A stretch of DNA of 64,000 nucleotides from Elusimicrobiota bacterium (GTDB taxonomy: Bacteria > Elusimicrobiota > Elusimicrobia > 2-02-FULL-39-32). The stretch spans positions 1 to 64,000 of the forward strand of contig JACPBF010000009.1 of NCBI GenBank assembly GCA_016180425.1. Direction: 5' to 3'. The notes beneath the pieces were generated by a model. That model searched no databases, was not told the DNA's origin, and worked only from the letters and a program-made list of their open reading frames with translations. A program made the translations under genes and the position numbers. Position 1 is the first letter of the stretch; each line of letters opens with the position of its first letter. Positions 21,101 to 26,586 of the stretch are shown in pieces.

Positions 21101-23545
21101 CTTGGGCCAGGAAGAAAACCAGAAGCAGTTCCTTACGGCGTTTCTCAAGCTGATTCTTTAGTTCCAGAGATTCATGCTCCACTGCCCTTAGTTGATGCGT
21201 TTACACTGGAAGGAAGTGGAATTGATCAGGGGACTCTAGACTCTGGAGAAAAACAAGAAATTTATAAAATTGTTTTTATTTCAGATGCGAAAACCATAGC
21301 TGATAAGTTTAATAAGGTCTGGTTTACTGAGCAAGTTGGAGAAGGTGTGGATATTAGGCAACTGATGAATATGTTAGATGCTCTTAAAGGCAGTAACCCT
21401 TTGATGTTGAAGCTTATAGGAAAAACTATTGAACAGAATGTAAATCTTAAAAAATTGTTGGTAGATCCTTTAGTAGATTTAGTTTTACATTTACATTTAG
21501 AAGATGAAATTAAAAAAGATGAAGTTGCTAGAAAAGACCAGTACATAGAGCAATTAAAATCGCATATTTCAAGAGCAGCAGCCCTGCATGCTTTAAAAGG
21601 TTTAATGCCAGAAGCTGCGGATATAGAATTAACAAATGCTTTTAATAGTTTAATGGATAGCATGGAGAGAGCAAAGATATTTCAACATCTTTCCATTAAT
21701 TCTAGAACAGCGCAAAATCATATTTTGATAGTGGAAATCGCTAAAGCAATTCATGATTTTGAAAGACAAACTCAAACAAAACTGCCAATCACCGTGCATA
21801 CAGCTTCAGACATTTTTACCACCTTTTTAAGCCGCTTAAATTTGGATAAAAGGTTGTTTGCAGTTCCAGCTGCAGCTGCGGAAAAAATTAAAACTCCCAC
21901 CACAGGCTCTTTAAGGCGTGGTCTAGCGACTGGCACACTTCCGGAAACTTATCTTGCAGGAAGAAAATTTTTTAAGGATAAGTTTGGCTGGGAAAACGCT
22001 CCTAATACAGTGATTAATATCTTTTTTGCCGGGGCGTATGAATCGCTAAAATCATTCAGAAGCTTTAAATTATTTCAAGAACACCAAGAAAAACTAAATC
22101 TTACCCCTTTTCAACAGATTCAATTGGGAGTCACATTCCTATTTATTTCAGCAGCCATGATTGGCACAGCCATAGGGCTTCCTTTTGGCTTAGATTTTTT
22201 AAATTCTGGCGGAGCTTTAAAACATATGGGGGGCGATTTAGCAGCCTCTTTCTTAGGAATAGTAACTTATGCTCTGGGATTAAGATTAAGTTATGCGCCT
22301 GAAAGTCAAGGGAAGGTTTTTGATTTAGTAAAACGGTTATTTCCTGTTTTGGCTTTTCCCATGATTTTTATTGGCGCCATTGTTCATGGTTTGTTTAATC
22401 TGCTTTCCCTTATTATTAATTTTGTGATGGATGAAGTTCAATTAGTCATAGATTTTTACAAGTCAGAAACAACTTTAAGCAAAGAATATAAAAAAGTAGA
22501 GGTTAAAGCTAAAGTAAGTCTGCCTCATCTGATTCAACCACTGAGTCAAATAGAAAAAGAGTATGATGCTCTATTAACTAATAATCAAAATCCAGATAAA
22601 CGAAGACTTTTTTTAAGAAGCCTTAAGGTCTTAGCTTTAGCTGCTGCTTTAGGAGCTGCCAGCGCACAGGCGATGCCCCAAGCAACGACCATTGATCTTT
22701 ACTCCCTTCCTACTGTTCTTGGCCATTTAACAGCGCAAGAGCTGGCAGGTCAAATTAATTCTCTAGAAGATTATAAAAAAATATTGGATGAAGCTAAAAA
22801 TCAAGAAGAGAAAGATTCATTTGAGGTGGAAGTTATAAGATTACTGATGCATGGGGGAGAGGCTGAATATTTGGGTCTAAATTTAGATGGCGTAAACATT
22901 TCATTTAATGATCTTTACGCAGCCATAGAGCAAACTTTTTCAAAATATAAAATTTCTAGAAAAGCCGCTTTAAAGATTTGGAATTTAGGCAAAAAAAGAG
23001 CTGAAATAAATTCAACTTCTAAGCTCCTTTCTATGGATGAAATTGAGCAGCTGCCAAATATTCCTTCAGATAAAAACAAGATTCCCGGAGAACTATTTTA
23101 TGGCTCTGGACTTTCAGCCAATGGCTACGTTCATTTAGTCAATAAAATTACGCGCATACAGCTAGAAGAGGGTAAAAAGAAAAGAGCGCATTTCCTTTTA
23201 GTGGAAACTAGAGAGGAGCTTGAAGTTCTTAATGTTCATGGAATTAGCCCTGCATTATTAGCCTTCAAAGGGGTTCATATTATTGTTAGGGAAGAGGCGG
23301 AAGAATTAAACAAGATTAAAGGCAGCGCCATTGATTTAGATCTTTTATTTAAAGTAATTCATAAACTAGACAAAGAAGTCGGCTCATTAGACATCTATAC
23401 GGAAAAAAGGGTGTTTAAGAAAGGAAAAAGAAAAGAGCTGCAGATTAGAATTTTAAAGATTGTTTCCCAGACCCAAGTGATTGAAATCACCAGTGATCTT
23501 GAGCTCTTTGCCAAAGCCAAACAGCTCCTCTCCAGACAACAATAA
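6200..23545 (+). CDS. Giant exported multidomain signalling protein (5781 aa)
   Basis: Domains in order, by approximate residue. Hydrophobic export segment 12-33. Domain 150-640, opening VIHIQDVHENYEAQKNIA and closing LVSGGFHTQGM, shared with two other giants. CPBP-like membrane block 930-1050 (FPIAH, HMFWN). PP2C phosphatase 1085-1370 with NNQDSY, VFDGMGGH, GGTTATVAI, NAGDSRAYL, TSDGIHDN and PDDMTAVV, so metal ligands are intact. More CPBP-like blocks near 1610-1750 (HMFLN), 2130-2265 (FTLFH, HSFYN), 3800-3960, 4855-4970 and 5300-5410 (HGLFN). Kinase-like domain 2330-2600 (GSGSHK, MPKDIHAGNF, IIDLGERRQP). GGDEF-like domain 2725-2830 (GDLDLIGTINKILG, GVGADEF). An internal signal-like segment ending AASAQA lies near 5490. 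The protein ends SRQQ. No Shine-Dalgarno is seen before ATG 6200; the ATG follows the riboswitch terminator. Confidence 0.85.
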   Translation: MEKKEIKKYPFWTRLTSCGMAVIFFYVQVAYGVIEPSSKLWEERRKAAEELKRGKHKGIPNSNQTGSNSEENQILLAKVPSPESDKGLVAQLPSLELNVLSQQVPQKLGSDILGLGSQRENLQSQDARLQSEIKWLETIPASFANLKELYLPSQWKPQDLMVIHIQDVHENYEAQKNIARIIQALKKPEIQSSLQSPSSNPQVQLVVGLEGAKGSFAFDSYRSLPEKEHVKKIAEYFLKESLISGAEYVGMTLDSKNSKESPILFWGVENERLYLEHVRAFKDSIPQEKEAKKIVLDLQNSLNLLKTKILNSDLKELDENMTLHHKGQIKLSQYLKVLTQDGIPSYSEMIRKFMSALNLEETLNYEQVEKERRALTNSLVERLPKAELKNLVSSGLSYRLGNISYGAFYQYLKDLCQAYGVVLAKYPEMDKYVRYVLIADKIKSEALFKEVESLEKSRVQSFIVTKEEKEIVECSKDLVLMEKMVGYRFSPEDWKEYLSRKNEIVDVSQRIKRLEKYSGKTGSFGKTGISMVNPEIVVDPLIAGKKKKQKSSQGQESGEKSVLVKALKPFEKFNEAAIKRDKALVENLLHKVREKRKLQVGNLALLVSGGFHTQGMTDLLRQKQIAYAVLTPRLGKVEGTGTDYLEIFRRDKTPLEKLFTGERITLKSEMGTASSSMKETLPIVGLINRSLINLYAMLTIFSAAKSVTNLTPEQKEEMAESLEMGLSKQFRTVDKVKIDENIQTAGDGRKVEGVAAGIEIFGKINDQRSDVYFWSELFEKNSRKKKISDSLDPEIQPEEMVLDDFVNRLYPSHPGLTNQVLNALSDTLKSAFDRARNTFSNIDTLLVGVRAPTPQIPAKGEVVQFAEERVTSQETISQEGKIVQFADKKVERINRLKAASILDAILRWPLDKLSELDDQSKNKIFENRIFRFLINIYKVFYAVVTGVVMPLVETHGLAYAVTVIFGGNVFLAAAVIALVFPIAHTDLWAFKGYEGGKFSWKEFAYRFTLRFIGGGVFTLLLALPNGFEISFAFHMFWNIASVIGELTGLWKILPFAVTSQLPRTILAPRGKIETERMVPPIPIKLPLSMGARSIKSADRTRNENNQDSYFAEKLSNGIQIAAVFDGMGGHLAGERASAAARNAIQSELRKITGQESEEELIKLLEQAMLLSVKAVRKELKKINGGTTATVAIILPQIDGSSRILIANAGDSRAYLRGVDGGFEPLTVDNVAPRTAQIIKQSELSKHPDRKNQEFLSSVQSYSDLDQKSEELFNDRHVVNNVLSSKSRYVPVIIVARAPKGSRLLLTSDGIHDNLTDMEIKDILDQMTDDTLAPQKIAEKLIASSQRRAEDGLSLRSKPDDMTAVVMDLEGLAAVSQEYAVLDSMRKEAAKKAGTEGAVKLSLQANTMSSSEIYSAPMLLTLSNEKNKRSAELRIYHYKDLPEDRQVLVQELYDQGTEYFIVDITRYNPREGFVGLKEGESLSLDKNSKILIAKLPALASFFDFKEDEVKAGKIGKITLRKVKGKDLIIIENLDELKNGLGFEMIVRQGERTISNFKLALRNFQVDLKYIYLAKVFNIERKFYPLLNILKDLRSSEVYKLHRSFAIPTIENLSLMLFSETLKNIYWVAHFSDPTGASNLIWLATTALLMSYHLVIPAIYLIFKFLWKFISGRIAFEDIEREFNRIFTEEYPREELSLFVLSQRLVFGGFFVTAPLIFFPLGDGPFQTSGPFFSLVMHMFLNNLFFVLHQRGLATEMVLKPLDALTPPPGKGSKTGSGKLKGRATEPYTPADLLQGLFYFVLYPAGYQYMQYRRNEALHVIKRVKRKIETIQQLHLETKELLGKEIAARFLSDYENRIGTLERYVQIELKRIIEEGETTESIDGEEIKKKATPKYVDTILKPIKDSLGSIEGHVDENLDYIQSLINLVDRDGELLEANLLSVQKKAMEYAMRMKWKMLVFAKPSIGDIVYGTTLSAVQRMIETKPEVLNSESILKGNYGWVGSKVEFKDWDLKDPKKDLSMENWATNVAMAGENPILMRMQLKDDLDYMQIYGFRVYEVEIFDPIDLVWVRLENFREEWSERNQRIKDEWEQFVMKDAPKLKVKAREPVVVKSKKFKKKQKKVAQKKPLESLRNFLMDRTRLQRPLAETLVFQWFGMAVLPVLLTTFFGVDPELAKNIGIAWATAGFTLFHFASKIVQWIVKAEKNGWTSKDAVNFAILLVVSAFFTAPFLVLDQVSSSLITIGLHSFYNSIILWARARVKELSSLRKPIPGWIKFISILPLAQIAAPQLPRGISILEVKKDHLKDATRDAEDLAKILFSDPTVETVDMLREVTGINFELSDLTENYQVNFLGSGSHKWMFMIELSLKDGRSVIFNLGLSNNDSPNAIGPQELEDLEILSTSGYVPRIGKIGEYNSRKYFVGQFIKGSTPKKLKEKGPLNLDKRKLIVQTLLTITFLLGNNMPKDIHAGNFILTGRNNQDSAVIIDLGERRQPIEVGLIRIISHYGYFGKDKGSNSFIFQAFADRLGENGVDVLKENLKLLNRVREDEKRTGKGLTLTPLDKEILRQERGEPALQPEDVDRVIQELEEFLAQFERSPAQTFTDQTVTPVSAQDRIIEAIEKAFLEAAKSEDAWPDFKNLKSVVEEFYLTKDKIPQEIDQIVYEMVKKFNESFKSWKETSKAAKEREIVALVKNEFMDVLRSLQQDPLMPQIKGRDSFLKLLQNTPIEKWDKIWYVMGDLDLIGTINKILGKSIVGSLNYSDSPDLEFAKRSLFREIRAVLAKEAKDLGFLLIYKGVGADEFNLVFVGEQELVEQRVSELVKRVNNHFLSVKNSSRNSYDVFEIKSADLTSEQKAKLEEMKGSLVLARYGSGYTLLVDRKITSKNQIEQELNTIIGKENYEAIKYDDETTGLFTISASAVSAKQVLDHMGELAPSLKNIYEKKKDVVISEEEFSSQWIVEEKPTPLFLNLMMWINNDFLSMAKENGRNRAVISLNLRKELENSKNPITLEVIEELEKQAPEKYSTPSQENFNYQISEGEFQHIYYFSVHQFFDEEAFEQLKKDGKIKEKSAVPHMRAFHWLQTIINYFGGNRAIKLFEDQVVALIGQAYKDKRGKSSEKLTDQGSGKEREEGSEKLVYTRFQPENIMVAANVDIRGPPLDQMAEAYEQGMKNIKDKDDKELSISPTYLVFDVPLVELENLKQTNPELYEKLQNQFRLVDMIKSIVDMMSAVSTNLDKLEEVVDFSIEGKFKILRFNHKKVDQLLKEYRSSQDSAKNSGKDEMKEKRKKMRKNMSAAATTEGTYDLVYNVLDFLSFLNKKLGLERLGLHFPDASKRSFAIDQWIQEKFARWWESPEFMWISLPWNQMGRERFLAKHENDTPEKLEVRRAGIKNIVEATQKAFIAGVIAGLIVALFFVIPFFSAQVVDLNVLLRFSWKVVGAIFVAGLVPSYITNVWQHGKFNLQNPFAPLTAGTAVFQERLNIVTRSPQMSGDQREGGRDVPLGIVQLVEEKEKAEETELVGRMAQDQAQLSSGWQAAVSQYMGGRSQESKVAGVKEAYSELDTVLDQLIEKYSSILMIGSMALAGIGLIVSFFNLWIGVPLLTLGSGIAVGVLLKSSDLKVEKDRLAKKEALRKGIEKKQKELQSLYRSNLAIAQILSNAEAIGYKFTDDFKLRLLRGARVVRNTIVDEKGSMIGSVIYQNGKLIPAFKAVRQLKGVSGNEWSKGEIIKALATNMMQKGWDKKYIVELLQSTINEKGEIINKEGVKIGTFQYKNGRFIPFIFDRYAPPLKTDSLIKKVLAARGHTTSNLALVTGSWGVWALLPQDYRFFGFRRLSIGGFLEDIFIILAGVVILINTGLMPVVPPTDFLSYSHVVLSLIINPLIIYGGLFLGHLLFGVVDPKTKKVVWDLEKIFAATQTARSPLVAIPIIHLILLFTSGPLSILAVLVTVFVSAVYHGNKNLGIEEQDELKGKARKKSPTKFVQGTDQQARQRNWEKSLKILDESFDKGDYLQRMPPEFRYLKAIEIKRIVTSIANIRILGLERAIAPNEVEDEDEVILNQILRIFWMIDLRNLSDHQTPEIALELLRKIAEDAVKIKKNLNLKDGLLLYFTKKISEDTLVLTALKARENPIESFNSYLKILNRDHPYLNSQWHRTYTYTGKDKEPERQALLQAISAIYQVDPLLKPEHVARILNFVDEHPRLLRDNPHKLCYEALRGIAITMRYLSSVEVGSHSFGSQEIMQNFLYRISGLVPSGLRDRTQEGWAQRETEDTYSNFLAMVKISQAAPSASLKDSIQSPRVQSLVLQADPKKILIAQALLDQARLELKLANDFIEHLNGYLDLNLNPFDLEENKEDILQELNQERIVELARTIARLRGAFNYDEMFILLTLVYAPSLKSLGVRKVFNTLEKVAQEKEAQGLGIMVNQRAKVDLAGIFERLIKEELAKENRALSQAGAAPLGTPSKAASKPVLGNAIDKFRELQASKKLAIIEGVDDQEMIGLIEILVELGNTDRFEADLLPVLELINSDLRFKEENLSPRQSFEVLREIAIKKRDLVRDGKLILEKKAARQTQELLVNKFSRWIGEWKNEREGEKEKIKQRPKQDRIRSITFEPAVKRAAFAQPKVKDPLETIARTLLNPKSRYSNSQIADLVKNEESLEAKVSSLKNILQPYIAPILSLKGDINTLLDVEKLNYAEEIVNIVNLVSIITLRSRGSKSVLEALSELKKIGEALQNAIRQGDQTFSVLRLKDFSIPNKNLKASLNLWRLYEAVIDKNYPSTSVLVQATQPKTYKAVENFFATFGVQVPKEWWVTSTFFSGFLESNQTLPAMLSRNALDQFIQTHNPTTEQRAWLETTLNFMKVSTLVGLGVGLSFSAHAFGFSGIEAIGKIILTTSSSAYLFHVASHSLRNVQQRFGDGMAIGITAILVGLFSAGSGYAITLTGSEILGSGLMAAGWPVVIVVSVILVLASILGPGRKPEAVPYGVSQADSLVPEIHAPLPLVDAFTLEGSGIDQGTLDSGEKQEIYKIVFISDAKTIADKFNKVWFTEQVGEGVDIRQLMNMLDALKGSNPLMLKLIGKTIEQNVNLKKLLVDPLVDLVLHLHLEDEIKKDEVARKDQYIEQLKSHISRAAALHALKGLMPEAADIELTNAFNSLMDSMERAKIFQHLSINSRTAQNHILIVEIAKAIHDFERQTQTKLPITVHTASDIFTTFLSRLNLDKRLFAVPAAAAEKIKTPTTGSLRRGLATGTLPETYLAGRKFFKDKFGWENAPNTVINIFFAGAYESLKSFRSFKLFQEHQEKLNLTPFQQIQLGVTFLFISAAMIGTAIGLPFGLDFLNSGGALKHMGGDLAASFLGIVTYALGLRLSYAPESQGKVFDLVKRLFPVLAFPMIFIGAIVHGLFNLLSLIINFVMDEVQLVIDFYKSETTLSKEYKKVEVKAKVSLPHLIQPLSQIEKEYDALLTNNQNPDKRRLFLRSLKVLALAAALGAASAQAMPQATTIDLYSLPTVLGHLTAQELAGQINSLEDYKKILDEAKNQEEKDSFEVEVIRLLMHGGEAEYLGLNLDGVNISFNDLYAAIEQTFSKYKISRKAALKIWNLGKKRAEINSTSKLLSMDEIEQLPNIPSDKNKIPGELFYGSGLSANGYVHLVNKITRIQLEEGKKKRAHFLLVETREELEVLNVHGISPALLAFKGVHIIVREEAEELNKIKGSAIDLDLLFKVIHKLDKEVGSLDIYTEKRVFKKGKRKELQIRILKIVSQTQVIEITSDLELFAKAKQLLSRQQ

Positions 23546-23596
23546 CCTTTTGCTCTTGTTTTAAAAGCTAAAACTACTCCCGATTGTCTGCAGTGT

Positions 23597-23625
23597 TTGC
23601 AAAATAGAAATTTAATTTCTAAAAT
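23597..23625 (+). promoter_or_regulatory. Sigma-70-like promoter, leaderless geometry
   Basis: TTGCAA (23597-23602), 17-bp spacer, TAAAAT (23620-23625). The predicted start, about 23632, coincides with the ATG of the ATPase gene. Confidence 0.65.
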
Positions 23626-23631
23626 GTACGC

Positions 23632-24819
23632 ATGAACTATATCCCTCGTTCAAAGGCTCAGGAGCTTAGACATTTCCTTAGACTCTTTCCAGTTGTGGTT
23701 GTTAGCGGTCCTCGTCAATGTGGAAAAACGACCTTTGCTCAAATGGAACTCTCTCAATGGAGATATTTGGATTTAGAGAAGAGTTCTGATTATAATAGGG
23801 TCCAAGGAGATATTAATTTTTTTTTAAAAGAGTATGGCAAGCATACTATTATTGACGAAGCTCAAAGTTTGCCTGAGCTGTTTCCTGCTTTGCGCAGCGC
23901 CATAGATCAAAATAGAGAAGAAAAAGGGCAGATCGTTCTCTTGGGATCCGTGAATCCAATTTTAGCTCAAAATATTTCTGAATCCTTGGCCGGGCGGGTA
24001 GGATTTATAGAACTCACACCATTTAGCTATTCCGAGATAGCTAAAAAAACTTCTCTTTCAATGGAAAATGTTTGGTTGCGAGGGGGATATCCCGAGCCGA
24101 TCCATTGGATAGAGTCAGATTTTTGGGTATGGATGGAGAACTATGTCAAAAGCTTTGTCACTCGGGACGTATTGAGGATTATTAAAACAACCTTTTCACC
24201 TCAAAAACAAATTCAATTGCTGACAATGGTTGCTCATTGTCATGGAAAATTGTGGAACTCTTCTCAAATTGCAGGAGCTTTTGGCTCTACCTACCATACG
24301 ATCAATCAATACCTAGATGTGATGGAACAGTTTTTTTTAATTCGGAGGCTCCAGCCTTATCATGCCAATATAAAAAAGAGATTAGTGAAAAGTTCAAAGT
24401 GCTATTTTCGGGATACTGGACTGCTCCACTTTTTTTTGAATATTCAAAATAAGGAAGCTTTAAGAACTTCTCCTTATCGTGGTTTTAGTTTGGAAGGGTT
24501 TGCCATTGAGGAATTAATTCGCCTCTATGCAAAAGGTGGAGTAGGAAGAAAACAATTCTATTTTTATAGGACTGCTACTGGAGAAGAGATTGACCTGCTC
24601 GTTGAGAATGGGAGTAGATTGGATGCATACGAAATTAAAGCCTCTACAAGCGTTGGATTAAAAGACCTTTCAGGGTTCATAAAAGCACTGGAGCAGCTAA
24701 AACTTGATAGGGGAACTATTCTTTATCTTGGGAATGAGGAATATAACCTGAATTCACAGATTAAGGTGAAGCCATTAATCTCTGCTCTCACTTCTTCTAA
24801 TTTGAGAGTGTCTTCATGA
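23632..24819 (+). CDS. AAA_14/DUF4143 family ATPase, second copy
   Basis: 395 residues. Walker A GPRQCGKTT lies near residue 25 and Walker B HTIIDEAQ near residue 80. LLGSVNPIL occupies the sensor position and GRVGFIELTPFSYSE follows, as usual in AAA_14. The DUF4143 part has FSLEGFAIEELI and FYFYRTATGEEIDLLVE. It begins 86 bases after the stop of the 5781-residue gene and has its own promoter. No ribosome binding site is seen and the predicted transcript starts at the ATG. It is clearly diverged from the copies at 4033, 25095 and 31201, so these are old paralogues rather than recent duplicates. The role is unknown; nothing in the sequence marks it as a transposase. Confidence 0.9.
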   Translation: MNYIPRSKAQELRHFLRLFPVVVVSGPRQCGKTTFAQMELSQWRYLDLEKSSDYNRVQGDINFFLKEYGKHTIIDEAQSLPELFPALRSAIDQNREEKGQIVLLGSVNPILAQNISESLAGRVGFIELTPFSYSEIAKKTSLSMENVWLRGGYPEPIHWIESDFWVWMENYVKSFVTRDVLRIIKTTFSPQKQIQLLTMVAHCHGKLWNSSQIAGAFGSTYHTINQYLDVMEQFFLIRRLQPYHANIKKRLVKSSKCYFRDTGLLHFFLNIQNKEALRTSPYRGFSLEGFAIEELIRLYAKGGVGRKQFYFYRTATGEEIDLLVENGSRLDAYEIKASTSVGLKDLSGFIKALEQLKLDRGTILYLGNEEYNLNSQIKVKPLISALTSSNLRVSS

Positions 24820-24844
24820 CTGCTGGATTTTATTTTCCAATAGA

Positions 24845-25038
24845 ATAACCTTCATGTCCCATTAGTTTTTTAGATCCTCTATGGTTTCCTTTAATGGGAT
24901 ATCACCCTGATGTTCTCTTATTGCAACAATCCCTATGAAACTTTACAAAAGAGTCACAATAATTTTACAAAAAGTCGAAGACAGAAAGGCAAAATTTTTA
25001 TATATTGTATCTTATGGATAGGGCTATAACTATTTTGT
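24845..25038 (+). repeat. Upstream copy of a duplicated promoter region
   Basis: This segment resembles 26366-26517: both contain CCCATTAGTTTTTT, GAAACTTT, the phased TTACA units, TTTACAAAAAGT, GAAGACA, GCAAAAT and TGTATCTTATGGAT in the same order. The two copies bracket the ATPase gene at 25095-26336. The downstream copy drives a giant gene; this one has no giant gene after it. Confidence 0.7.
24937..24982 (+). promoter_or_regulatory. 11-bp iterated TTACA element (copy B)
   Basis: Three phased units TTTACAAAAGA (24942-24952), GTCACAATAAT (24953-24963), TTTACAAAAAG (24964-24974), then TCGAAGA. A TATATT at 25001 lies at -10-like distance. The next gene is the ATPase at 25095, which has a separate closer promoter, so this copy may be a relic of a lost giant gene. 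Confidence 0.65.
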
Positions 25039-25056
25039 ATATTAACACAAAAAAGT

Positions 25057-25085
25057 TTGATTTTTTTTGTAGTTTCATGTAAAAT
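25057..25085 (+). promoter_or_regulatory. Sigma-70-like promoter, near-leaderless
   Basis: TTGATT (25057-25062), 17-bp spacer, TAAAAT (25080-25085). The predicted start, about 25092, is three bases before the GTG start at 25095. Confidence 0.6.
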
Positions 25086-25094
25086 AGTGTTATT

Positions 25095-26336
25095 GTGAAA
25101 AGAATCCAAGATCTTTATTTGTTTGATGAAAAACTTCAAGGTGGAAAAATGGTTTTTCTCTCTGGCCCGCGGCAAGTCGGTAAAACTACTTTCGCTCAAA
25201 ACAACCTAAAAAAATTTGGGGATACAAAATTATATTTCAACTGGGACGATCCTTTTATACGCAGGGAATATGTTCGGAACCCACATTTTTTAGATGTAGT
25301 TTTGTCAGGGTCCAGTCACCCAATGCCCTGGATTGTTTTCGATGAGATCCATAAACATAAAAATTGGAAAAATATACTCAAAGGGCTTTATGATCATTAT
25401 CATTCAAAAGCGCGATTTTTAATCACTGGCAGCGCGCGGCTGGATTATTTTCGATCGTCCGGAGATAGTTTGGTGGGAAGGTATTTCTCCTATAAAATGT
25501 TGCCTCTAAGTTTGGCTGAAGGAGCTCAGAATTTTGATTTTTTGTTGTCACAGGACAATGTTCTATCTCATCCAGTTGAAAATAAACTTGTCCATCTATT
25601 GGATAGAATTCCTATTGCCAAGTTTAAAAATGCGTTAAAAAAACTGTATGAATTTGGCGGATTTCCAGAACCATTTTTAAAGGCGAGCGCAAATTTCTCC
25701 GTAAAGTGGCGCCGCGATTATCAATCGCTTTTGAGCAAAGAGGACGTGCGGGATTTAAGCCGAATCCAAGATTTAAAGGGGCTTGAGCAATTACTGCTTT
25801 TGCTGCCCGAGCGTGTTGGCTCGCCTCTCAGCATTAATTCGCTCAGAGAAGACTTACAGGTGAATCATCGGACCATTAGCAATTGGCTTGAGGTATTAAA
25901 AAAAGTTTATCTTCTGTTTTCTATTTTGCCTTGGTCAAAGAATCTAGCGCGCGCTATTCGAAAGGAAAATAAATTTTATTTCTATGATTGGACATTTGTG
26001 GAGGATCCCGGCGCCAGGTTTGAGAACATGGCGGCTGTTCATTTGTTACGCTTAGTCAGCCGATGGAATGAACTGGGTTTGGGAAATTTTGATTTACGTT
26101 ATGTGCGGACAAAACAGAAACAAGAGATTGATTTTTTGATAATTAAAAATCAAAAACCTTTAGCGTTATTTGAGGCTAAAGTGAGCGATACTCAAGTTCA
26201 GCCATCGAGCCTATATTTAAGCTGCATCCTATCCGTTCCTTTTTATCAAGTGGTTTTAAATACAGATAAAGTTGTATCCAACTCGCAAAATATTTTTACT
26301 ATTCCTGCTGTTCAATTTTTTGCAATCAGCGGATAA
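25095..26336 (+). CDS. AAA_14/DUF4143 family ATPase, third copy
   Basis: 413 residues from a GTG start, chosen because the promoter predicts transcription to begin three bases upstream and the protein opens in the family's usual way (KRIQDLYLFDEKLQ). Walker A is GPRQVGKTT, Walker B is WIVFDEIHK, and the sensor segment is ITGSARLDYFR. The DUF4143 half has RFENMAAVHLLRL and RYVRTKQKQEIDFLI, with the conserved EIDF acidic pair. It stands alone between two copies of a giant-gene promoter region (24845-25038 and 26366-26517). Of the four ATPases it is the most divergent. Function unknown. Confidence 0.9.
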   Translation: MKRIQDLYLFDEKLQGGKMVFLSGPRQVGKTTFAQNNLKKFGDTKLYFNWDDPFIRREYVRNPHFLDVVLSGSSHPMPWIVFDEIHKHKNWKNILKGLYDHYHSKARFLITGSARLDYFRSSGDSLVGRYFSYKMLPLSLAEGAQNFDFLLSQDNVLSHPVENKLVHLLDRIPIAKFKNALKKLYEFGGFPEPFLKASANFSVKWRRDYQSLLSKEDVRDLSRIQDLKGLEQLLLLLPERVGSPLSINSLREDLQVNHRTISNWLEVLKKVYLLFSILPWSKNLARAIRKENKFYFYDWTFVEDPGARFENMAAVHLLRLVSRWNELGLGNFDLRYVRTKQKQEIDFLIIKNQKPLALFEAKVSDTQVQPSSLYLSCILSVPFYQVVLNTDKVVSNSQNIFTIPAVQFFAISG

Positions 26337-26365
26337 ATTGGTCAAAATATTCAGTAGCCAATATA

Positions 26366-26517
26366 ATAACTTTCCTTGCCCATTAGTTTTTTTGACCCTC
26401 CAAGGCAAATCGCCTTTTGTGAAACTTTTCATTTTTGTCACAAAAAATTTACAAAAAGTTGAAGACAAAAGTGCAAAATTCTTCTATAGTGTATCTTATG
26501 GATTGGACTATTTTTGT
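26366..26517 (+). repeat. Downstream copy of the duplicated promoter region
   Basis: Partner of 24845-25038, with conserved blocks in the same order. The repeats are diverged, so the duplication is not recent. This copy leads into the giant gene at 26587. Confidence 0.7.
26421..26466 (+). promoter_or_regulatory. 11-bp iterated TTACA element (copy C)
   Basis: Units TTTTCATTTTT (26426-26436, degenerate), GTCACAAAAAA (26437-26447), TTTACAAAAAG (26448-26458), then TTGAAGA. TATAGT at 26485-26490 is a likely -10. It lies about 120 bases upstream of the giant gene start. Confidence 0.7.
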
Positions 26518-26586
26518 CAATCGTTTAGACCTAATATTTGATTTAAAAATAAAGGCATTCATTTAGGGTATATTTTTTTATTTATT

